Shown here in pieces: positions 29,511 through 40,700 of a stretch of DNA of 64,000 bases. Made by a program: the position numbers and the translations under genes. This stretch comes from Mesostigma viride (lineage: Eukaryota > Streptophyta > Mesostigmatophyceae > Mesostigmatales > Mesostigmataceae), in assembly GCA_009746045.1 (NCBI GenBank), contig RPFO01000667.1, forward strand, positions 581,721 through 645,720, written 5' to 3'. The first letter of the stretch is position 1. Each line of letters starts with the position of its first letter. Below the pieces are notes generated by a model. The model worked only from the letters and a program-made list of their open reading frames with translations. It made no database searches and was not told the origin of the DNA.

Positions 29511-30284
29511 GTCATTGCAGGGCTCCAGCGGACCAGGCCGGGTGCTTTATCCGCGGTCGTGGCCTCCATGTAGGTTGCCATGTCGTCGTGGTGATGGTCC
29601 TTTTCTTGCTGGCATAGTGAGGTTGGACCTGCGAGAGGGGAAGGACAGGGCGCGGCAGGAAGGTGTCGTGGGCGGCAAAAGGGGAAAGACAGGGCGCAAC
29701 AGGAACAGGGCGTGGGCGTGAGATAGTCCTTAAGAGAGAGGCCTACTGTGCAGTGTGCTATGAGGAGAACCGAAGCGATTGGCAAGGCTGCATTACACCC
29801 ACGTCTGGGTAATGGCAGCAGGTATTGAAAAGATTCGTTATGGGGGCATTAATTAATTAATTAATTATCAACATCACTCCGTTGGGAGTAAATGTAGCAC
29901 ATAGCCCTGAGAAGGGGCATATGGCTTTTAATTAATACATTCTAGGCTACTTCATGCAAGGGTGGGAATGTAAGCTACCCCTGCTCTAGGTGCCTCAAGG
30001 GCACCGGCACCACCATGCTGTCTCAGGTTCAACCCAACTAAGGGGATCCTGGCACGGGGGAGGAAGATCATCATGGCTATACAAAAACTAGAGCGTGGCA
30101 TCTCAGCAGAGAGCAGCTCTCTGCATGGGCACAGCATAACTAAATAAAACTAGGCATCATCTGGAGTGTGGCACATCATAGGCACACATGTACATGGTTA
30201 AATAATGCTCGTGGCTCTGACAGCTGGTATAGTGCCTGTAGGAGGCGTACATGTACATGGCCACGGTCTATCTATTCTACACTG
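29511..30284. other. LINE-A inter-ORF region
   Basis: Between ORF1 and ORF2. It has short Pro/Ser-rich frames and an (ATTA)n stretch near 29851-29868. No recognised gene. Confidence 0.4.
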
Positions 30285-31708
30285 CTACTGCTGTATTCCC
30301 CTAAGCTGGGGCGTCTGGAGTCGCTGGGGCCGCGGGGGTCGCATGCCAGGGCTTGTGGCCGACGTAGATGGCCGCCCCCTTCCAGTACACCGGCTGCCCC
30401 GCCTTGGTCTGCCGGAGCTGGAGGTAGGTCGGCCATAGCTCCCGTCGCCGGTGCATGTTGCTGCGCCAGGGTCAAGTCGTCGTCCAGGGTGAAGGGCGTC
30501 TTCTCGAGCCGCTTGCGGCGTCTGAGAATTAAAAGAAATCTTGTCCGCCGGGGTCTTAAAGGTGAGAAGGAGCGGGGGCGCCCCTGCCTTACCCCGCGCG
30601 CGGGGAAGGCGGTGGGCGACCAGCTCGATCTCACCAGTAAGGCCCATGCGACTAAGAACTTCTCTCTCAAACGCACGTGCAAGCTTCTCGGAATTCTCAC
30701 CTTCCTCCATGTCGAGGTTCTTGACAATGACGTTAAGGCTGCATGCGGTTGGCAAGCTCGGCCTCCTCGCGGAGGTCAAGCGTCTGCCGCTTTGGAGCTG
30801 GGCTGCGACGGCGGAGGTGGTGGAGGTAGTATGCTGCTTAAGCATGTCCGCCCAGGTCGTGATGGGAGGAGCATCGCCGGCCAGGCCAGCCGGGGCTGGC
30901 TTGGCGGCAATGTCCTTCACCGCCTGGGCGGTGATCGAGGCCTGCGGTGTTTTGCAAGACCTCGATGGCGATTGCATTGACAGTCCTTAACACGCTGGTC
31001 AATGTCGCGGAGTTGGGCGGTGATGGAGTCGGAGGGGGGGGGGGGGGGGGACGCGAGGAGGGTGGCGGTGGCGGTGGCGGTGGTGGTGGGTATGGTGGGG
31101 AGCTCAGCAGCCAGCTTACGACCCAAAACTTGCATTTCGCAAGCGAGGGGCGTCACCTGCTGTGAGAGGAGGCGGAGGAGGGCGAATTGGGTCAAGGGGA
31201 CGGGTTGCCAGAGGTCCGCGGAACAGCGTTGAAGAATGGAAAAGAGGGCGGCAAGCTGAAGGCGCGGTCGCGACCAGCCAGACAGGTCAGCTGAGCGGAG
31301 CTGAAACTGGCCGTCAGACTGGCTGCGGAAGCATTTGTGGCGTTGGAGGCGCTGCAGGCACAGGTCAAGAAGGGAGGCATACGACCCATAAAACAGGAGC
31401 TCCAGTATCCGGATGTGTGGCCTGTCGAAATAGCCAGGTCTGTTGACGTCGAAGGTGGAAAATAACTCATCAACGTCAAAGTCGGCCTCAGACCAGCTAG
31501 GTTCGGTGGGGCGGCTGCGTTTGGGCTCGGGCGAGGCTGAAGGCGAGGCAGGAAGCCCGGGAGGGTGCTGGACGACCACCAGTGCGCGACTAGTGTCATC
31601 ACTGCCTGCCGGACCTGAGGGCGAAGCTGCAGCCGGAGCTGCAGACGTATTTTCATTGCCGAGCGCAGCCGTCAGGCTGCGTTGCGTCGATAAGCGTTTG
31701 CTCATCAT
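30285..31708 (-). pseudogene. LINE-A ORF1 (RNA-binding chaperone type)
   Basis: Starts MMSKRLSTQRSLTAAL at 31708. The N-terminal part carries PPGLPASPSASPEPKRSRP, which is matched in a second LINE at 58918. Then comes a helical, Gln-rich region with coiled-coil character broken by a G18 tract (31031-31048). After a frameshift near 30970 the frame gives SLNVIVKNLDMEEGENSEKL and IELVAHRLPRARGK, which match the RRM/C-terminal fold of L1 ORF1 proteins (a beta strand I-V-x-N, then the conserved AHRL-R block). The C-terminus degenerates in Arg/Pro-rich sequence. The family role is to coat LINE RNA in the RNP. Frameshifts make this a pseudogene. Confidence 0.75.
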
Positions 31709-31840
31709 ATATTGCGTAATAGCGTCGGAAAGTTATATCAGCATGTGCGTCTTAGAAAGACGAAGCGATTGTGATATTCACGACTAAATTCGGTGCTCAA
31801 ACGTGAAAGTTATGAGCTCCGCCGTCAGCCATGGCTACCT
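31709..31840 (-). other. LINE-A 5' UTR
   Basis: On the minus strand GGCTGACGGCGGAGCTCA is followed by GACGCACATGC and then the ORF1 start. LINE-B at 58748-58917 has the same order of motifs, marking these as 5' UTRs of related families. Confidence 0.6.
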
Positions 31841-31849
31841 CGTGGCTCG

Positions 31850-32299
31850 TAGCTCGTGTACATGTACTCGATCCTCTATGGGGGTATCTCGGTGATTATT
31901 AGCGGATCACCAGGTGTGGCGATGACTATTCCATAGTCATTGCCCCTGTGAAAGGGAAACCGAGGGTACAGGAGGCCAGGCTCCGCGAAGACTACTCGCC
32001 CACCCAGGTGGAGTGGCCCAGGCCAAGTCCATCCTGCCAATGGGTTTTCGAATCCTAGCCGTGGCTCACTGACCGAATGCCATAATGGGGTAGCCGTCAC
32101 TAGAAACAGTGAGGCAAAGGGCGGACTTACGAATTTCGTAAGGCCTGCTCCCTACACCCACACGTTTCAAGTGACGGCTAGTGTTTCCGCCCCTCAAGAC
32201 AGGTGTCTAGACGTACCTTTTCGTGCTGTCAGAATCTGAAACTGCCCTTTGTTTCGCGATTAGAACAGGATCCCATTCACCGGAAATTTGACTGAACAG
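31850..32299. other. No recognised gene
   Basis: Contains an inverted pair TAGCCGTCAC/GTGACGGCTA (32090 and 32171). No coding. Confidence 0.35.
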
Positions 32300-32761
32300 A
32301 GTTAGGTTAAATAGTGCCGGAACCTTTTTGCCGTTGGGGCAAATCGGTCCGGAACACTATTTTGCCCGGAATAACCACTTTCGAGCACCCAAGTTAATTC
32401 GGCCGAATTAACTAACTAAAACCTGGCCCCGTGGAGGGGGAGTCGAATAGACCTGGAGACAACCGCCTGGGCTACTGCACGCAAATGATATTGCGCCGGA
32501 ACTGTCTCTGGCAGGTTTCGAACCCCTGACCTCCAAGGTGCACAGGTCTTAGTTAGGTTAAATAGTGCCGGAACCTTTTTGCCGTTGGGGCAAATCGGTC
32601 CGGAACACTATTTTGCCCGGAATAACCACTTCCGAGCACCCAAGTTAATTCTAGGTTAAATAGTGCCGGAACCTTTTTGCCGTTGGGGCAAATCGGTCCG
32701 GAACACTATTTTGCCCGGAATAACCACTTCCGAGCACCCAAGTTAATTCGGCCGAATTAAC
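32300..32761. repeat. Three copies of the small dispersed repeat with a tRNA-like fragment between
   Basis: Copies at 32300-32412, 32551-32650 (right end truncated) and 32652-32761 share AAATAGTGCCGGAACC, GGCAAATCGGTCC and CACTTCCGAGCACCC. Full copies run AGTTAGG...TTAACT, and the right end is the palindrome GTTAATTCGGCCGAATTAAC. Between copies, 32413-32550 carries a B-box/T-arm-like GGGGTTCGAAACC on the minus strand, probably a SINE fragment. Confidence 0.75.
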
Positions 32762-32929
32762 TTATGTATGGTCCATAGTTGGATACTAAATATACCCATT
32801 TCCCCGAAATTTGACTGAACAGGATCATTTCCCGTTTCCCCTCGAGTAATATCAAGTAACGTGCGTGCCTTGCAACTTGCCCGTTGAAACTCTACGGCGG
32901 AGCCAATTTTCGGAAGAACCTCACCACAG

Positions 32930-33840
32930 GCCGGATAAATATGGTCCGGATAAATATTTATGGATTTAAAATAGAAAGATTTATAAATACTGAATATTTA
33001 TACCTCTAAATACATTTGCAAAGGGTTGCCGGACCCAGCAAAAGTATTTAAATACACTTGCTGACGATCCCGAGTGGCGCAAAAATATTTAAATATATTT
33101 ACACGGGCGCTTACAAGATAGAAAAATATTTAAATGTATTTTGCGAGGATCCGTGTTGAGAATAAAATATTTAGATATGTTTAAAGAAAATTTAAATGCA
33201 TATATTTGTAAATACCCTGGTGTATATTTAGATATCTTGGGTAGTAAATGTATATATAAACGCAAAATCGGGAACCTTTCCAACACCCCCCAGCGCCCAC
33301 AACCCCCCTTTCCAGCCTGGCGGCCACTCGCTACAGTACAGTACTACCGCCGTAAAACACAATGGCGCACACGCGAAGGTCGTGGCGGTCACCCCATGAG
33401 CCGCGCACGGCCGCAAAAAATGTAAGCAAAGATCTCTAAACTATAGCTGAACACATTGGCTAAAGTATTTAAATAATATTTAAATATATTTAGCGAGAGG
33501 TCCCCAGTTCGATTCCGGTCGGATTCATTTGCAGATCGCGTTTTCCGCAGACCGGCACTGAACGCAAATGGTTTTCACCTTTGCGGCGTGCCAAATCAGA
33601 ATATTTAGCCGCGACAAAAATTTCAGGGGAAGTATTTAAATATATTTGACGTGCTCCTATTATTTTTGCGCACAAGTATTTAAATATATCTAGAAGCTCC
33701 CCGCTTTGTGGTGGAAATATTTAAATACATTTGAAACTCGCCCTCCCTCTCGAGGAAGTATTTAAATACTATTTGAAAGGATTTTGCTACCTAATTCGGA
33801 AAACATTTAAATACTCTTTAAATAATATTTATCCGGCCTG
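32930..33840. repeat. Cluster of TATTTAAATA-centred motifs
   Basis: At least nine occurrences of AGTATTTAAATA(C/T)A(T)TTTG-like 20-bp motifs (about 33044, 33085, 33123, 33465, 33632, 33677, 33715, 33760, 33806), each in otherwise unrelated sequence. Not a simple tandem array. Confidence 0.7.
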
Positions 33841-33884
33841 TGAACCTCACCCTTCTGCTTGCAAATTCGGGCCAAATTCGGTGG

Positions 33885-34208
33885 ATGTATGTATGTATGT
33901 ATGTATGTATGTATGTATGTATGTATGTATGTATGTATGTATGTATGTATGTATGTATGTATGTATGTATGTATGTATGTATGTATGTATGTATGTATGT
34001 ATGTATGTATGTATGTATGTATGTATGTATGTATGTATGTATGTATGTATGTATGTATGTATGTATGTATGTATGTATGTATGTATGTATGTATGTATGT
34101 ATGTATGTATGTATGTATGTATGTATGTATGTATGTATGTATGTATGTATGTATGTATGTATGTATGTATGTATGTATGTATGTATGTATGTATGTATGT
34201 ATGTATGT
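33885..34208. repeat. (TATG)n microsatellite, left part
   Basis: 324 bp of perfect tetranucleotide repeat. It is the left half of an array split by LTR-A; the last five bases, TATGT, are the target duplication. Frames encoding MYVC or THIY repeats here are artefacts. Confidence 0.98.
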
Positions 34209-34637
34209 AGTTGTGCTCCCGAGTGGCATCTATCCGCTGGCCGGTAGTCGCCGGCCTGGGCGCCTAGTCAGGTGGGCATCAAAGATTGGTGTCTAGATGC
34301 TAGTCGGTGCCTAAGCAAGGTACGGAAGCCAGTGCGCGCCGGGACGGTCAGAGAACCGTCGCCCTCGGTAGCACAGATCCGCTGAGTGCCGGTAGTCTCG
34401 GGTTAGAGGCTCGAGCATGCACTATCGGGTAGCCTACCGGTAGTCTCGGGTTAGAGGCTCGAGCATGCCTTATCGGTTAGCGCCGCGCCAATGAGCTCCT
34501 TGCGGCCTGGCCAGCTGCAAGGGTTCAATAGCAATCAGTGGCGGCTGCGGGCTCAGCCTCCCACAATCGGTTCCCCAAACAACAAAAATCCCGTCTCCAT
34601 CGCCGGCGTGCTAGCCAGCGGTGAAGGGCGTTCAACT
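34209..34637 (+). repeat. LTR-A 5' LTR
   Basis: Ends AGTTGTGC...GTTCAACT. Contains two 32-bp direct copies of CCGGTAGTCTCGGGTTAGAG... at 34389 and 34437 (48-bp period). Confidence 0.93.
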
Positions 34638-34655
34638 TGTATTCACAACAGTCAA
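34638..34655 (+). other. LTR-A primer-binding region (non-canonical)
   Basis: TGTATTCACAACAGTCAA follows the LTR. It is not TGG-starting and aligns with CAAATTACAACCAGTC of LTR-B and CGTATTACAGTC of LTR-C. Confidence 0.45.
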
Positions 34656-34683
34656 CATTACCGTTGACCATTTTTCTGGGCTC

Positions 34684-35889
34684 ATGGCGCGTGGCGCGGA
34701 GCGAACGCCAGCTGCAACCCAGGACCAGGGAACGCAAGCATCAACTCCGGCGGATGGGAGTGGCGCAGCCACCGTGGCGACTGAGCCAGCTGGTGGCTCG
34801 GTCAGCACAGCTCCGGGGCAGCAGTCAGCACCAACTGCCCGGAAAGTTTTCAAGAAAGAAGAGCTGCCAAGTAAGCTGCCAGAAATTCTGACGCCGTCCG
34901 CCGTGGAGGAGTTTATTAACAGCCTGGGCGAGCTCCGGCAGGACTACAACGAACTGTCCGACGCAGTTTTCCTCACCAAGCTGCGCCGGTCAGAGGTATG
35001 CAACGAGGCTACGGGTAATGCGGACGTGCGAGGGGTCATTATCAACGCCAGCAAAGAGGCGTGGACCTGGCCCGACACAGTGAAGGCCCTGCAAGAGGTG
35101 CTCGACACCTCAAGCTTTCCTGACGAGGAAAAGGAGGGGCAGGCGCTGGTGCGCAACCTGTCGCTTGACCCGAATTACCTCAGCTCGGACATGGCCAGAT
35201 TCGCGGCCCAGGTCCGGAGCAAGGGTGTCTTGAAGCACATGAGTAGCGAATATTTACTCAGCGCAGTTCTGGATGCGCTGGGGCTGACGCCAGAGAGCCG
35301 TGCCAAGGTCAAGGCCGGTCTCGGCATGAAAATTGCGCTAGCTTCTTCCGTGGTAGTGGGCACCCCGGACGACCAGAAACGGTTCAACGCAGCCATGGCG
35401 CACCTCCGAGAGATGTTCAAGGACCGGGGCGGCCCCAGGCGTAACAACAAGCTGCCGACAGTTGCTCAGGTAAACCCTGTTCCTGCCTCGACCCCGCCAG
35501 CAGCTTCTCTGTCGGACTTGACCACTCTTGTTACCCAGCTGTCCACGACGGTGGCCGACAACGTGGTGCGAATGTTGGGTGGCAAACGCCGAGCTCGCGG
35601 TGGTCGGCACAACCAGAACGCGTCCAGCAAACGCGGGCCGGGAGGCGGTCAGGGCAAGCAGCCTCGACAGGAGGGCGGCGCTGGCAGGCAGCAACAGCAG
35701 CAGGGTGGCGTCCCCAAGGAGAAGGTCGTCTGCGAGCGGTGCACCGGCGTGGGGCACACCGAGGCCAACTGCACGCTGCGGCTGGACCTCGGCAAGGCGA
35801 CCCGAGTGTGCCGGCGCTGCTGGGCGGTTCGGCTTCCTGGACACGACCCCAACACATGCCGCGCCCCACGGCCAGCCATGCCCAAGTGA
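34684..35889 (+). CDS. gag: LTR-A gag with two zinc knuckles
   Basis: 401 residues from the ATG at 34684, 46 bases after the LTR; there is no extra ORF before it, unlike the other families. Residues 1-55 are Ala/Gln/Pro-rich, then comes a helical capsid-like region (about 60-270), then a basic RG/Gln-rich linker, then CERCTGVGHTEANC (C-x2-C-x4-H-x4-C) and a second Cys/His cluster, CRRCWAVRLPGHDPNTC. LTR-D gag ends in the same two-cluster arrangement, placing A and D closer to each other than to B and C. The stop is TGA CGT, and the frame continues open into the integrase. Confidence 0.88.
   Translation: MARGAERTPAATQDQGTQASTPADGSGAATVATEPAGGSVSTAPGQQSAPTARKVFKKEELPSKLPEILTPSAVEEFINSLGELRQDYNELSDAVFLTKLRRSEVCNEATGNADVRGVIINASKEAWTWPDTVKALQEVLDTSSFPDEEKEGQALVRNLSLDPNYLSSDMARFAAQVRSKGVLKHMSSEYLLSAVLDALGLTPESRAKVKAGLGMKIALASSVVVGTPDDQKRFNAAMAHLREMFKDRGGPRRNNKLPTVAQVNPVPASTPPAASLSDLTTLVTQLSTTVADNVVRMLGGKRRARGGRHNQNASSKRGPGGGQGKQPRQEGGAGRQQQQQGGVPKEKVVCERCTGVGHTEANCTLRLDLGKATRVCRRCWAVRLPGHDPNTCRAPRPAMPK
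35887..35889 (+). promoter_or_regulatory. Candidate readthrough stop codon gag/pol, LTR-A
   Basis: AAG TGA CGT CAT. Gag and the integrase-bearing ORF share one frame across this single stop. Confidence 0.6.
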
Positions 35890-36163
35890 CGTCATAGAGG
35901 TGATGTGTGTCGCGGTGAGTCGGCTAGGCGTGAGGATGCTGTGCCTTGTAGTCCTAATGTTCCCACGTCCGTGGTTCAGAATGGAAGTGCAAGTGCTGCA
36001 GCTGATCAGGAGTGCGTGCCCAGCGTGGTCGCAATAGAGCCTGAACACGCCCTTCCGGAGCTCACCCCTTCAGGTGAGATAGTGCCGGCAGATGCCGAGG
36101 TAGCCCCTCACGTAGACGTGGAGTTGGGTCGCCGCCTCAGTAAGGCCTCACTAGAGCACATTG
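35890..36163 (+). pseudogene. pol: LTR-A pol, segment 1 (N-terminal of integrase ORF)
   Basis: Open in the gag frame, Glu/Val/Ala-rich, no catalytic motif, ending ASLEHI at the LTR-C insertion site (TSD CATTG 36159-36163). The reading frame continues at 43898. No protease signature is present here, where a Ty1/copia element would have one. Confidence 0.8.
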
Positions 36164-36806
36164 ATTTAGATGAACGCGGATCAGTGAGTTTCTGGTCTTC
36201 CCAAGATGTGATGAATGGAGCCATGGTTTCAACCAGCGGCTTTTAACCTTTACCACAGTTGCCTCACTACCCTGTGGTCACTAGCCTGAGGCGGCAGCAC
36301 CCACGGACGGTGTTGGGAAAAGACGCTTGGCCACTGCTGTGTCCGAGCCTTTCTAGGTCTCACCATTGCTGCCAGGCCTTGCACGCCTTGGCAGGTCCGC
36401 CACTGTCAATTTCCTTGGTTGCATCAATCCAGGACGTCTGTCCTTCCATGAATGACAGTAACGCTCTGGATTTATCCGTCATGACAAGTACCCGTCCATC
36501 CCAGGCCTGCAGGACTGCCAGTCCTGAAGTCCTGTGACATTCTTGGTACCATCAACCAATATTGACCACAGTACCTCCTAGTGACAGTCGGTCCTGTGAC
36601 ACGTAACGTGTGATGGTTCACCCAACACTGCCACGTGCCCTGTCCCTCACGTGTCCTTAGTCCTGGTACTGCTGTAGCGTCCGGCGGCATTACTTCGGGA
36701 CTTGATAACTCTCAAGTTCCTTGTCCAAATGAGGCGTTTAGCACGGCGTTGGAAAGGCCACTTCAGTATGATATGCTTAGCATATTGCATCACCAATATG
36801 CTAACT
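36164..36806 (-). repeat. LTR-C 3' LTR (full length)
   Basis: Reads ATTTAGATG...ATATGCTAACT on the plus strand. On the element strand it starts AGTTAGCATATTGG. Confidence 0.9.
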
Positions 36807-37768
36807 CCAACCCTTTCTTGTTTTGGAGCTGCAAGCTTCACACCATGACCAACCCATTCCTTGCTGCCTTGTGAAATGGACACCTGGTTACCCTGGACTT
36901 ATAATAAGCCTCATGAGCACCCCTTTTGCCACCTTAATGGTATCCTTCTTAGGGATCTATGGTTCAACCCTGCCATCTGATCATTAACTTGACCTGCAGG
37001 TCATCCCCAACCCTTTCTTTTGCAACTGTACCTTGGCTTGGGCTTAAAGGAGGATATTGAATATTCCTTAGGCAACATATCCTGGATATCTGAATGAGAG
37101 GCCCTGACTACAGGAAACGTATTACAGTGAGTTCCTGGTCTTCCCAGTTATCACTGGCGCCCGTTTCATGGCGCCCGCCCCGAGCGTTCCAGGCATCATC
37201 CATCCAAATGTTCACCAATGGAAACCACTTCAACACCACTGTGCCACTGCTTGATGGGGAGCCCATGTCATCACTGGGTGTTAAAGCCCAGGAGTCATAC
37301 ATACCAGGCTGTGGCTCAACTAGGGAATCGAACCCTACCCCAGAACCCCAGGTTAAACTTAACCTGGTCACATGACAGACAACAAGAGAGATTGGCATAC
37401 AACATGATTATGTTTATTATAGAATATCCACCAAAACCAATGTTGAGTGTTCCCAGTGGACCAGCCTGCACCAGCAAGGCCCAACTGTCAGGTTACAACA
37501 CCATAATATCCAAGGTTGTCACTTATTCACAGCTAAAGAAAACTAAACAAGAGAGATATATACAAACAACCTGGAAGAACTCTCAACATGGCCTGCCCTG
37601 TCATGGCCTAACTGCCCGAGGCCAAAGGCATCCCACTGTGCTAATCCTTTACAGGAAGAGCTTGCTCCTGTTGAGCCTTCTACCTGCTTGGTGACAGGTA
37701 GGCTACCTGTTGCCCTCCCCCCTGGGGACAACAGCACTGGTCAGCCACCAACTGGCAAAGGCTGGACT
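36807..37768 (-). other. LTR-C polypurine tract and 3' UTR
   Basis: The PPT is at 36807-36826. The UTR has no gene. It contains the T-arm-like hairpin at 37321-37337. Confidence 0.6.
37321..37337 (-). other. tRNA T-arm-like hairpin in the LTR-C 3' UTR
   Basis: On the minus strand TAGGG-TTCGATT-CCCTA: a perfect 5-bp stem and the same TTCGATT loop as in LTR-B, with compensating stem changes. Confidence 0.6.
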
Positions 37769-40700
37769 TCAAGTCCCACCAGAAAAGGGGTCCATGAGCC
37801 CTTTGAGCACAGGGTATTGTAGCTCAGCCTTGCTCTCCAGCTTGGTGAGGGCGTCTGCTGGGTTGTCAACACCAGGCACATGTTCAAGATGAGCAAGGTA
37901 AGACATCTCCTTCAGCAACAAATAATCCAGATCCCTGCTCCTGGCGAGCTGTCTGTGCACAAACTGCACCATGCCCATGCTGTCTGTCTTGACCAGTGTG
38001 TGCAGCTGCAAGCTACAGGAAGCTACCTGACAGAGCTGGTAGAATAACTCCCTGAGGTAAAGAGCAGTGTGTAGCCCCTCACATATTGCCCTGCACTCAG
38101 CAATGTCACTGCTGGGCGTCACCCTGTTCTGTAACCTACTGTACCAGCTGACCAGAGAAGTGTGCTCCTGTTGTAGTGTAATGAGTGCTGCTGCCCTACC
38201 CCTGACATCCGTCACCTTCCTGCTGTCCATGGAACTGTCCACAAAAAGCACCATGTTGAGTGGTTTGTACAAGTCCACAGCTGCCAGTATGAGTGGAGGT
38301 GAGCTCCTGACAGACTCAACCACCTGCTCTGCCCCTACCTCAACCAGCTGAGCATCTGTGAGCCTACTCAGCACCAACAAATCTGGGGCACAAATGCTAG
38401 CTAGCCAAGCCAACATTCCCCTGATTGTGGCACACCTGGCCTGGGTAATGGGCTGCTGGAGGGCATCAATGATCTGCTGAGGATAGTTGTTGCCACCCTC
38501 CATCTTGATAAACCAAGTACCTGCCCTCTTGATCAGCGTGGCCTGCATTCCACAAAACACCATGGGCTCATCCTGCTTCATGTGCTGGACCTTTCCTAAC
38601 TCAAACCTCTTCTGGATCTTGGACAGTACTGAATCCACCCACTCAGGAGGCCCTAGAAGGTGCAGGTCATCTCCATGCAGAGATGCAAACACAGGCAACC
38701 CTTCATGAGTACTCTGGAACAAGCAAGGATCAACTGGAGACACAGTAAAGCCACAGTGAGTTTTCAGAAACTTTTCCAGGCTCTTTCTCCAGATGATAGG
38801 GCTGGACCTGAGACCCTCCAAACCCTTGAGTATTCTGAGATATTTTGACTTGATCTCTGCTCTCCACACCTTGGGCACTGTTACAAAGAAGGGAGGGATA
38901 TCACGCCACGTCTCCTTGGCCTGCTCCACATCACCTTTAAGAAAAGCCCTCTTGAAATCAATCAGCACAGAGCTGTACGCAATGCCCTTGACCAGGAAAG
39001 ACAGATATATACACAGAACAATCCTCCAGGTATCATGCAGCATCCCAGGCGTATACAACTCCTCATCTGTCAGCTCCCCCGTGCCATGGTACTCAGTCAC
39101 AACTGGCCTCACATGTGGCACCTGCACACCGTCTATCTCCTTCAGCTTGAGCACAAACAAGAGCCTTAGCAACTGATGCTCCCTGGGCAACTCATCCACA
39201 GGCTCAGCACAGTTAGACACTATCCAGTCATGCCCACTGGAGACAAACCCTAGAATCCATGCCTTAGCCATCTTGGGGCTTTGCATCAACTCTACCAACT
39301 GGTGCCAGGAAATAGGACTGTGACCAGCAATCTGGTACTTGTGCACCCCCAAGTCCCGTGGATCTAGGGTGGTTGGGATGATCAACAAGTCCTCAGCAAT
39401 GGGCTCCTTGCCTTCAGGCCCCACACTCTGCTGCCCCTTCACAGCCTTGACTGCCACAGCTAGACCCTTGGAGTAGTGATATCTCTGGAGGGGCAAACTG
39501 CCATGACCTTCTAGTGCAAGCTCATCTGCTGACAGAGTCACTCCTGGCATGCACAAGAAATTCTGGCCCAAAATGGCAGGCCCCTGGTACCCTTCCACCA
39601 CACAGAACGCAGTGGGGACACCCAGGATAGGCACAGTCACTTCCCCTAGGATCTTCATTGTTACAGTGCCCGTAAAGTCACTCACTGCCCTGCAGCCAGC
39701 CTTATTCACCTTCAGGCCCTGAGCATCCTCCACCCTGATGATAGACACCTCTGAGTTAGTATCCACTTCTAGGGTAGCAGCCCAGCAAGAACCCCATTCA
39801 GTCAACTTAGATACCTTGGGATCCTTGTGCTTGTTGAACATGAGCGACCGGACAATGTCTGCCATGAGTGGCCTCTTGGACCCTGGTGCAGGCCCAGCCC
39901 CCGTTGGCTCCACCACAGGTGATGCAGTTGCCTCCTGCACCTCATCATCATCAGAGGGATAGCCACCTCCCACGTCAGTGACAGGCACATCAACTACCTG
40001 GTCCTTAACCTGGCCCTCCAGCCAACACTGGGGTCCAGGCCCGTCTGCAGGCCAGATTGCATGTGGCTTGCGTTCCTTGACGTTGGCCCAGCTCAACCTG
40101 TAAACATGCCTGGGATTACTCTCCAAGGCCACAAGGCAGGAACGATTGGCATCTTCCACACAGGTCACCACCCCGTTCTGCCACTTGCCCCTCTTGCCCT
40201 GCATTGATGGCTCCTTCCACATTCTGACCTTCAGCCCCACCTGAGGCCTCAGCACATTCCAGCCCCTATCCTTGCGTCTCAACTGAGCAAACACCCTGTC
40301 TGCTTTCCTCAAGCATGCCTGGACCACTTCCTGGGCTAGCATCCAAACTGCAGTGCTACAGGATTGACAGCCACCCCGTCATAATAGTAGTTTATTCTGA
40401 GGTTCAACTGTTCTTCCACCTGCCTGGTCCACACTGCCCTCTCCAAAGCAGATGCTACCAGTGGCACCTTAGGTTCTGCCAGCACTACGGTCTTGACCTC
40501 CCTGATGGATCTCTCCACAGCACCTTGCTGTCCATGGCTCTCCCTGGGCGTGACCAGCAGCTTGCATGGCAGTTGCTCCTGCTGTGACAGTAGGCACTCA
40601 AACTGAATATCAGCCTGTACTGTCTTGTACACCCCAAAGCCTGGTAAGAGAGTCTGCAAGCCCAGCAGCAGGGTATTCCCCTTCATATCTGGCAGAATCT

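Larger units (their letters stand above)
1786..31840 (-). mobile_element. LINE-A: L1-like non-LTR retrotransposon, split and degraded
   Basis: Pieces in the same orientation and correct order rebuild one LINE on the minus strand: 5' UTR (31709-31840), ORF1 (30285-31708), endonuclease start (29314-29510), pre-RT linker (28770-29211), RT (10191-11710) and C-terminal region with a Cys/His knuckle (1786-2891). It is cut by LTR-B and by the 2896-10186 element; without these it is about 5.7 kb. Deleting LTR-B plus one GTGGT duplication joins linker to RT in frame (EATTAMEHIK), which proves the two halves were one ORF2. Several frameshifts and a large endonuclease deletion show it is dead. It is the oldest layer of this half of the window. 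Confidence 0.85.

Noticed and set aside
29507-29785. Small Pro/Cys/Ser-rich minus-strand ORF upstream of LINE-A ORF2
   Set aside because: Low-complexity composition in the inter-ORF region with no family resemblance.
32413-32550. Complete tRNA gene
   Set aside because: There is a T-arm/B-box-like GGGGTTCGAAACC and an A-box-like string, but they are in the wrong order for one tRNA and no acceptor stem pairs.
33731-34296. Long open frames of MYVC or THIY repeats (also 58310-58854)
   Set aside because: They are the three open phases of a pure TATG microsatellite on both strands, with no independent coding signal.
35905-36246. Separate small gene running past 36164
   Set aside because: The frame after 36163 reads into the LTR-C LTR; the true continuation is at 43898, after the nested element.
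36164-36806. Solo LTR rather than a paired LTR
   Set aside because: The matching CATTG duplications and the polypurine tract on its inner side pair it with the shortened copy at 43685-43892.
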